Shown here in pieces: positions 14,796 to 19,067 of a DNA stretch of 19,067 bases; position 1 is the first letter of the stretch, and every line of letters starts with the position of its first letter. Under the pieces are notes generated by a model. It searched no databases. It saw nothing but the letters and a program-made list of their open reading frames with translations, and had not been told where the DNA came from. The position numbers and the translations under genes were made by a program. The DNA is from Candidatus Aenigmatarchaeota archaeon (GTDB taxonomy: Archaea > Aenigmatarchaeota > Aenigmatarchaeia > JACPZZ01), in assembly GCA_016177205.1 (NCBI GenBank), contig JACOVS010000050.1, positions 1 to 19,067 of the forward strand, read 5' to 3'.

Positions 14796-15716
14796 TTATT
14801 TTTTTACTTCAAGCGGGTCCTTGTCCGTTGATATCTTCGCGTCCTCTTCTAAAATTGATTTTACCTGGTTTGTAACTTCAAAAATGCTCGGATAAAGCCT
14901 CGGCGCGTAGTATTTCAGGCCTGTGACGCCGCGTTCCCGTTCCCTTTTTTCAAGTTCCTGTGGGCTTATTTTCCTGATGTTCATTGTGTTGGAGGCGTTG
15001 CCGAACGACCAGATTATGCCGTAGGTGTTTACAAAGCCCACGTGGACGTTGACATGGCTGAAGACGGATTCCAGCGTTTTGATTATCGTATTGAAAACTT
15101 TCGGCGTGAACAGCGGGGATTCCGTGTGCAACGCGACAACGCCGTCCTTTGTGAGCGCTTTTGAAATGGCGGCGTAAAATTCCCTTGTGTAGAGCATCTT
15201 TGAGGGCCCGAACGGGTCCGTAAGGTCGACTATTACAACGTCGAACTTGTCTTTTGTCTGTTCTACGAACTTTCTCCCGTCGGTGATCATAAGCTTTGTC
15301 CTCTTGTCGTGGAAAGCGTCTTTGCATATTGATTTCAGGTATTTCTTGGAAACCTCCACAACCCCTTCGTCTAACTCAACCATCACGGCTTTTTCCACAG
15401 TGTTGTGCTTTAGCACCTCTTCCAGCGCGCCGCCGTCGCCTCCGCCTATGATAAGCACGTTTTTGGGGTTCGGGTGCGAAAACATGGCCGGCTGGACGAG
15501 CGGTTCGTGGTAGAAATGCTCGTCCAATTCCGAAACCTGGAAAAAATCGTCCAGGATAAGCACGTTGCCGAATTTGCTGTTGTTTATAACAAGCATTTTC
15601 TGGAACTTGGAGTTGCCTTCAAAAAGGATTTTCCCGACTTTCATGTAATGTCCGTAGGCGTCTTTTTCGTCAGAAAACGGGCGCTCCGATATGTAATTGT
15701 CCAGTTTAAACGACAT
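14796..15716 (-). CDS. speE: Polyamine aminopropyltransferase (spermidine synthase)
   Basis: A 306-residue enzyme that transfers the aminopropyl group of decarboxylated SAM to a diamine or polyamine. The family layout is complete: an N-terminal beta domain with LDDFFQVSELDEHFYHE (55-71), the nucleotide loop G91-G-G-D-G-G96, the acidic V-E-L-D site (113-116) and the catalytic-loop D164-L-T-D-P168, followed by the YTREFY helix. The acceptor (putrescine, agmatine or longer) cannot be read with confidence from sequence. Its ATG 15716 overlaps the stop of speD by 11 nt, so the two steps of the pathway are translationally coupled. The C-terminal tail of about 15 residues is polar. Confidence 0.92.
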   Translation of the reverse strand: MSFKLDNYISERPFSDEKDAYGHYMKVGKILFEGNSKFQKMLVINNSKFGNVLILDDFFQVSELDEHFYHEPLVQPAMFSHPNPKNVLIIGGGDGGALEEVLKHNTVEKAVMVELDEGVVEVSKKYLKSICKDAFHDKRTKLMITDGRKFVEQTKDKFDVVIVDLTDPFGPSKMLYTREFYAAISKALTKDGVVALHTESPLFTPKVFNTIIKTLESVFSHVNVHVGFVNTYGIIWSFGNASNTMNIRKISPQELEKRERERGVTGLKYYAPRLYPSIFEVTNQVKSILEEDAKISTDKDPLEVKK

Positions 15717-16134
15717 CCGGACCCCTGGCCATCTCTTTCGTTGTGTATTTCTTGGGTTTAAGGTAGTTCACAACCACCTTAAAGGCTTCATAGGGGTCGC
15801 AGGTCTTGCTGCAGGTAAACATATCAACAGCCGCGTAGCCCAGCTCGGGCCATGTGTGTATCGAGAAATGCGATTCCGAAAGCAGTAACAGCGCGGTCAC
15901 GCCCTGGGGATCAAACCTTTTTATCAGGACGTCCAACACCGTGAACTTGGCCGCGGCGGAAGCGTTTAACATGGCCTCTTTTATTTTTTTTTCGTCGTTA
16001 AGCGTATCAAAGCTGCAGCCGGTCAGTTCGGCTATCATGTGTGCACCGACAGTTTTTGCCCGCTTCCCTTCCGTAAGCGCGCTTGAAACAGTGCGATCCT
16101 TTGCCTTCAAGCGGGCCAAAATTTTTTTCTCCAT
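15706..16134 (-). CDS. speD: S-adenosylmethionine decarboxylase proenzyme (SpeD, class 1B-like)
   Basis: A 142-residue pyruvoyl enzyme that supplies decarboxylated SAM to SpeE. The self-cleavage and active-site block is intact: S-E87-S88-H-F-S-I-H93-T-W-P-E, then A-A-V-D-M-F-T-C108. Cleavage between Glu87 and Ser88 would make the pyruvoyl group on Ser88; His93 and Cys108 are at the +5 and +20 positions seen in the short bacterial/archaeal class. ATG 16134 is preferred over TTG 16143. CTTTAAATTC at 16161-16170 (minus strand) lies about 30 nt upstream, so the leader is very short or absent. It is the first gene of the speD-speE-SET group. Confidence 0.92.
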   Translation of the reverse strand: MEKKILARLKAKDRTVSSALTEGKRAKTVGAHMIAELTGCSFDTLNDEKKIKEAMLNASAAAKFTVLDVLIKRFDPQGVTALLLLSESHFSIHTWPELGYAAVDMFTCSKTCDPYEAFKVVVNYLKPKKYTTKEMARGPDVV

Positions 16135-16199
16135 CTCTAACAATTATTTTTATTTACAATGAATTTAAAGGTATGTATTGGCATTTTTTCCTGTAAACC

Positions 16200-16340
16200 T
16201 GCAAAAAATTCCTGCCGGGCCGGATTTTAAAAATTTTCGCGGAAAAATAAAAATTTCCCGCAATTTCGGAATAAAGCGGAAAAATTTTCGGAAGAGTCGC
16301 GTTTTTCTGCCCGAAATAAAAAATTTCCGCCAAAAATTCG
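16200..16340. repeat. AT-rich block of GCGGAAA/TTTCCGC palindromic motifs
   Basis: The 249-nt gap between the divergent speD gene and the 16393 gene holds repeated copies of GCGGAAAAAT-type and AATTTCCGC-type motifs. One imperfect hairpin is 16239-16261 (GCGGAAA with TTTCCCGC, one bulge). A larger one is 16276-16330, with GCGGAAAAATTTTCGG against CCGAAAT and then TTTCCGC around a 19-nt loop. Neither strand shows a convincing gene here. It could be a multi-site operator, a structured leader or small RNA, or a chromatin or replication-related site. Confidence 0.5.
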
Positions 16341-16351
16341 GCTGGAAAACC

Positions 16352-16360
16352 TTTTTTAAA
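16352..16360 (+). promoter_or_regulatory. TATA-like box for the small-protein pair
   Basis: TTTTTTAAA lies about 37 nt before TTG 16393. It is followed by two direct TAAAGGGG copies (16357-16364 and 16376-16383, 19 nt apart); the second, AAGGGGT, is placed to serve as ribosome binding site. Confidence 0.35.
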
Positions 16361-16392
16361 GGGGCAGCGCAAATCTAAAGGGGTAGAGTGTT

Positions 16393-16602
16393 TTGAAACT
16401 GGTCGGAAGGGGCTCTAAGAAATTGTTTGGTAAGATAGTCAGCAAGGAGAAGGAAGTGGTCGCCGAGGTTTTGGAATCCCTGATTGAAAGGGAGAACAGG
16501 ATGAACTTCGATTTGAACGGTGTCACATTGAAATTAGGCAAGGTTAAACTGAAGTTAAACGGCAGCGTGGAAGTGACGGTGGTACTTCCGAGAAAGAGAT
16601 GA
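16393..16602 (+). CDS. Small basic protein of unknown function
   Basis: A 69-residue protein from TTG 16393, with AAGGGGT about 9 nt upstream. The N-terminal half is a charged helix (LFGKIVSKEKEVVAEVLESL). The C-terminal half is beta-like with alternating Lys and hydrophobic residues (VTLKLGKVKLKLNGSVEVTV) and ends PRKR. There is no signal peptide or cysteine. I recognise no family. It is followed after 6 nt by a second small protein with a similar helix-then-strand look, also starting with TTG, so the two are probably one operon. Confidence 0.55.
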   Translation: MKLVGRGSKKLFGKIVSKEKEVVAEVLESLIERENRMNFDLNGVTLKLGKVKLKLNGSVEVTVVLPRKR

Positions 16603-16608
16603 TTTTCG

Positions 16609-16866
16609 TTGAATTTGGTAAAACTTCTGGAAACCAAGCTGGCCGAGGACATAAGTTTCGGCGTGTCCATGAAAGGCAAGGAAGCCGCTACGTTAACGGT
16701 TGAGAAAAACAGGATACTGGTCGAGATAAAGAACCCTGTAACAGCCGCTGAGATGGCGGTAAAAGGCTACGCACTGTCGAAAAACCTGAAAAAACTCAAG
16801 GCGCGCGTAGCGAAGGCAAGCAGGAAAATTACGGTCAAATACGGCGTAGTGAGCTTTGACATCTAG
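16609..16866 (+). CDS. Small basic protein of unknown function
   Basis: An 85-residue protein from TTG 16609; GAGATGA (16596-16602), overlapping the previous stop, is a plausible ribosome binding site. It begins MNLVKLLETKLAEDISFGVS, has a beta segment (AATLTVEKNRILVEIKNPVT), an alpha segment (AAEMAVKGYALSKNLKKLKA) and a final beta segment. It is cytosolic, basic and of unknown family. Its TAG stop (16864-16866) shares the CTAG palindrome with the stop codon of the opposing gene, so the two genes end tail to tail with a 4-nt overlap. Confidence 0.6.
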   Translation: MNLVKLLETKLAEDISFGVSMKGKEAATLTVEKNRILVEIKNPVTAAEMAVKGYALSKNLKKLKARVAKASRKITVKYGVVSFDI

Positions 16867-17588
16867 CGCAAAACCAGGATTGAAAGGACCAGCAGCGGCT
16901 GGTGCAAAAGGTAGATTATCAGCGAATTCCTGCCAAGAAAGCCTAAAAAACCGGCCGGACCGCCGGAAAATTCGTTTATTATGAAAGCCCTTTTCCCGTT
17001 GGGGTAGAATCTGTTGCCGCAGTATATGCCAGTTAGGATTAGCCCGAACCACGGAAAAATCGGGAAATAGTCAAACGTGTAAAAGTCCGCGGGCGCGAAA
17101 CCGAGCCAAAGGAGCCACGGGAAATCAAAATTCAGGGTTTGCAGGTAAAAGCCTGCCAGCAAGGCAAAAGCGGCCGGCAGGAGCGCCTTGTCGCGCATCT
17201 TTACAAAAGGAATGGCGATTATCGTGGAAATCCCTATGAAATGCAGTATGCCGAAAAATATCGCACCCCCCGGCAAAAACAGGTAGGTAGCGGCCGTTAT
17301 CAACAGCCCGAAAGAAAATATTTTCAGCCCGCGCCTCGCAAACCTTTCCCGCGCGCCCTTTTTGGACCTGTTGTAATTCAGCGTCAGCGAAACGCCGGTC
17401 AGCGCTATGAATATCGACGCGATGAACCTTGGCAGCAGGTACCAGAAAAACCAGCCGAAGTCGAGCCTGTAAATTCCGAAATACCGGAGGTCAAAGGCGG
17501 CGTGAAATAATATCATCAGAACAATTGCAACGCCCCTGGCCGCGTCTATTTCCCAAAAACGTTTTGAGTATGAACTTCTTTTTTTCAT
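16863..17588 (-). CDS. DUF1624 / heparan-alpha-glucosaminide N-acetyltransferase-like membrane protein
   Basis: A 241-residue membrane protein with about seven helices. The N-terminal motif W-E-I-D-A-A-R-G-V-A-I-V-L-M-I-L-F-H-A-x-F-D-L is the hallmark of the DUF1624 (COG3503) family, related to lysosomal acetyl-CoA:glucosaminide acetyltransferases, with conserved Asp, Arg and His in helix 1. Later conserved features are LHFIGIST near residue 115 and NSLIIYLLHQPLL near the end. It presumably transfers an acyl group to a surface sugar or lipid across the membrane; the substrate is unknown. ATG 17588 lies 21 nt after the stop of the upstream protease gene, with TTTGATTAAAC in that gap as a possible promoter. 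Confidence 0.8.
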   Translation of the reverse strand: MKKRSSYSKRFWEIDAARGVAIVLMILFHAAFDLRYFGIYRLDFGWFFWYLLPRFIASIFIALTGVSLTLNYNRSKKGARERFARRGLKIFSFGLLITAATYLFLPGGAIFFGILHFIGISTIIAIPFVKMRDKALLPAAFALLAGFYLQTLNFDFPWLLWLGFAPADFYTFDYFPIFPWFGLILTGIYCGNRFYPNGKRAFIINEFSGGPAGFLGFLGRNSLIIYLLHQPLLVLSILVLR

Positions 17589-17609
17589 ATAAACTTTTAG
17601 AAAGTTTAA

Positions 17610-18194
17610 TCAAATAAGGAAGATCCTAAACGCGATGACAGCGGCTATTATCGCAGCCCACACGGCAGGGTTCCACGCGAAAACTTTTGACCCGTCCAGC
17701 GGAGGGATTGGAAGCATGTTGAAAAGGGCAAGAGTCACGTTGATGGACGCAGCATAAAGAAGGGCGTTGTTCTGGATAAGCGAGTGCAACAGAAGGAAAA
17801 TTGAAGCCGCAATCAAGTTGGTTGCAGGCCCGGCCGCGGAAATCAATCCGTACTCCCGCCGGCCCAGCGCTACGAGGCCGTGGCGCACAGTGAATTTAAC
17901 GCCGCTAACCATGACAGCGCCGGGCGCCGCGAATACGAAGCCACCGTTCGTTGCTATCGCCAGGGCCAACGCCATGATCAGGCCCTCTTTCCACATCCTG
18001 AACCGGGCGGCCGCGCCGAAACTGTTCGCAACAAGCCTGTGCGCAAGCTCGTGAAACGCGAAGCCGCTCACTATTGCGATGGCCGAAACAAGGAGTATCG
18101 ACGGCGTAGACAGGAACTGCGGGTAGGAAAATATGAAGACCAGCGCAGCCGAGGCGGTTGCAAGATCTTTCAATTCTTCGTTGTGCAGCCTCAC
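17610..18194 (-). CDS. Site-2 protease family (M50) intramembrane metalloprotease
   Basis: A 194-residue protein with about six membrane helices. Zinc ligands are visible: H48-E-L-A-H52 in the second helix and the Asp of NMLPIPPLDG (Asp167), with the conserved AAGPATNL between them (120-127). There is no PDZ or CBS domain, so this is the minimal archaeal form. It starts at GTG 18194, whose GTGA overlaps the TGA of the Lon-like protease gene by 4 nt, indicating tight coupling. Site-2 proteases cut membrane-bound substrates after a first exterior cut. The coupled secreted protease may provide that first cut, though this is inference. Confidence 0.88.
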   Translation of the reverse strand: MRLHNEELKDLATASAALVFIFSYPQFLSTPSILLVSAIAIVSGFAFHELAHRLVANSFGAAARFRMWKEGLIMALALAIATNGGFVFAAPGAVMVSGVKFTVRHGLVALGRREYGLISAAGPATNLIAASIFLLLHSLIQNNALLYAASINVTLALFNMLPIPPLDGSKVFAWNPAVWAAIIAAVIAFRIFLI

Positions 18195-18907
18195 TCAACC
18201 ACCATGCGGATTATCGCGTCCTTTATGCCGGTTACTTCCACAACTTCGATTCCGGCGCTGCTTTCGATATCAATATTCCTCGCCGCCCATCTTGAGGAGC
18301 ATACCTTGGATAAAAGGTAGCTTTTGCAGGTTTTTTCATAACCGGTTGTAGTCTGGAACGACTGGCCCACCGGAACTAAAAACACTTTAGCGCCGGAACT
18401 TTTCGCCGCGCCCGCCTTTTGCAGCACGTCTCCCACCTTGCCTATCGAGCCGTCGGGATTTATGGTGCCGGTTATCATTATGCCATCCCTGAGTTTTTTA
18501 TTTTCAATGGCAGCTATGGTTGCAACCGCAATCGCCGCGCCGGCCGAAGGCCCTTCCACAGCCGAGGCGTTGGTTACAATAGAGTAAACGATGTCGTAGT
18601 CCTGCAGGTTAGCGCCCGTAAACTTTTCCGCGACGTCTTTCGCCGTCCTTATAGAATTTTGCGTGTCAACCCAGAAGAAAAGTTCGTTTATGTCCACGAG
18701 GGAGCGGCCGGCGCCCGGCTTGACCTGCACCGTAAGGTTCGTGATAACGCCTCCGCCCTCCTCATCAACGGCAGGGATCAGCATCGTTGCATAACCGGCC
18801 TTGTCCTTGATGAGGTTGCCTGCGGGCTTCTCTTGTTCCACGTTGTTAACAAGGATGAAAAAGGCTATCAATGCTGTTGTGAACAATAGAGCGTGTTTGG
18901 ATTTCAT
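18191..18907 (-). CDS. Lon-like serine protease (S16, COG1750-type) with N-terminal membrane anchor
   Basis: A 238-residue protein from ATG 18907. A signal anchor (about 5-21) is followed by a Lon proteolytic domain without any ATPase domain. The Ser-Lys dyad is visible: Ser121 in VEGPSAGAAIA and Lys164 in VLQKAGAAKSSG, with the usual TGTINPDGSIGKVG strand between. Two cysteines near residues 204-213 (TCKSYLLSKVC) could form a disulfide if the domain is exterior. A TTG at 18916 could add three residues, but TTTAATTAAA (about 18928-18937, minus strand) lies about 25 nt before ATG 18907, so a leaderless ATG start fits. It is followed by the site-2 protease gene with a 4-nt overlap. Confidence 0.88.
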   Translation of the reverse strand: MKSKHALLFTTALIAFFILVNNVEQEKPAGNLIKDKAGYATMLIPAVDEEGGGVITNLTVQVKPGAGRSLVDINELFFWVDTQNSIRTAKDVAEKFTGANLQDYDIVYSIVTNASAVEGPSAGAAIAVATIAAIENKKLRDGIMITGTINPDGSIGKVGDVLQKAGAAKSSGAKVFLVPVGQSFQTTTGYEKTCKSYLLSKVCSSRWAARNIDIESSAGIEVVEVTGIKDAIIRMVVE

Positions 18908-18936
18908 ATGTACCAATTAAATTGCAACGTTTAATT

Positions 18937-18944
18937 AAAAATTA
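18937..18944 (-). terminator. T-rich tract after SRP RNA
   Basis: On the minus strand the SRP RNA 3' end runs into TAATTTTT. Archaeal RNA polymerase terminates at such T-tracts without a hairpin. The same stretch overlaps the TATA-like region of the downstream protease gene. Confidence 0.4.
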
Positions 18945-19067
18945 GTGCAGAGAAGCGCCTTCAGTCGGTAATCGCCACAGCGCAAATTATCCGAAGACTC
19001 TTCTCCACCCCGTTACCCTGTAAGCGCCGTACGCTCGGTTTATGGCTGCTCGCTTCCGCGCCTGACC
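18945..19067 (-). ncRNA. ffs: Signal recognition particle RNA (7S), 3' portion
   Basis: At the right edge the minus strand reads GGTCAGGCGC then GGAAGCGAGCAGCC (19067-19044), the near-invariant helix-8 SRP54-binding element with its GGAA loop and A-rich asymmetric loop. Beyond it comes the 3' strand of helix 5, including GGGGTGGAG, ending near 18945 before a T-tract. The 5' half (helices 1-4, 6 and the 5' strand of helix 5) lies outside the window, so the long pairing cannot be checked here. The exact 3' end is approximate. SRP RNA targets nascent membrane and secreted proteins. It lies just upstream of the membrane protease genes on the same strand. Confidence 0.88.

Noticed and set aside
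16350..16384. Replication origin (ORB-like) element
   Set aside because: CTGGAAAA and AAAGGGG occur but with the wrong spacing and order for an origin recognition box, and no cdc6/orc1 gene is nearby.
1..19067. tRNA genes, CRISPR arrays, insertion sequences
   Set aside because: Reading both strands, I found no T-arm consensus with a matching acceptor stem, no regularly spaced repeats and no transposase or terminal inverted repeats.

Overview
The window reads as archaeal, most likely from a small-genome DPANN-type lineage (inference). The evidence is a class III (KKGQ-type) pilin signal with an archaeal prepilin peptidase, an archaeosortase, HerA-type and Hef/XPF-type repair ATPase and nuclease genes, a COG1750-type Lon-like protease, an SRP RNA with the archaeal/bacterial helix-8 signature, GGTG-type ribosome binding sites, and many genes with a TATA-like box about 25 nt before the start codon, as in leaderless archaeal transcription. 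Genes are tightly packed, often with 4-13 nt overlaps.

Layout. 1-1739 (minus): an operon of cell-surface genes, comprising a heavily N-glycosylatable secreted protein, a pilin-like protein with a Cys pair, and the first codons of a KKGQ-type pilin. 1849-3598 (plus, divergent): CcdA and a DipZ-like membrane thioredoxin, a split version of the DipZ fusion. 3642-4505: prepilin peptidase. 4508-4927 (minus): DUF2000 protein. 5040-5669: a VapBC-like pair with a palindromic operator and a frameshifted toxin. 5683-8699 (minus): DUF460 RNase H-fold protein, archaeosortase and a long coiled-coil protein. 8933-12492 (minus): HerA-type ATPase, Hef helicase and a separate XPF/ERCC4 nuclease. 12652-14297 (plus): CTP synthase. 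14301-16134 (minus): SpeD, SpeE and a SET-domain methyltransferase, all using S-adenosylmethionine or a derivative. 16393-16866 (plus): two small unknown proteins. 16863-18907 (minus): Lon-like secreted protease, site-2 protease and a DUF1624 acyltransferase-like membrane protein. 18945-19067 (minus): the 3' part of SRP RNA.

The main discovery is in the CTP synthase gene. The conserved K-I-D-P-Y-I-N-V-D motif is interrupted by 29 nt (12779-12807) that carry an in-frame stop and shift the frame. The flanks and insert fold into an archaeal splicing motif: a 4-bp helix (ATCC/GGAT) between two 3-nt bulges (both AUA), followed by a 9-bp inner helix. Cutting each bulge after its second base, as the tRNA-splicing endonuclease does, removes exactly 29 nt and restores a 538-residue CTP synthase. 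This looks like a bulge-helix-bulge intron in a protein-coding gene. The same gene also appears to lack a normal start codon.
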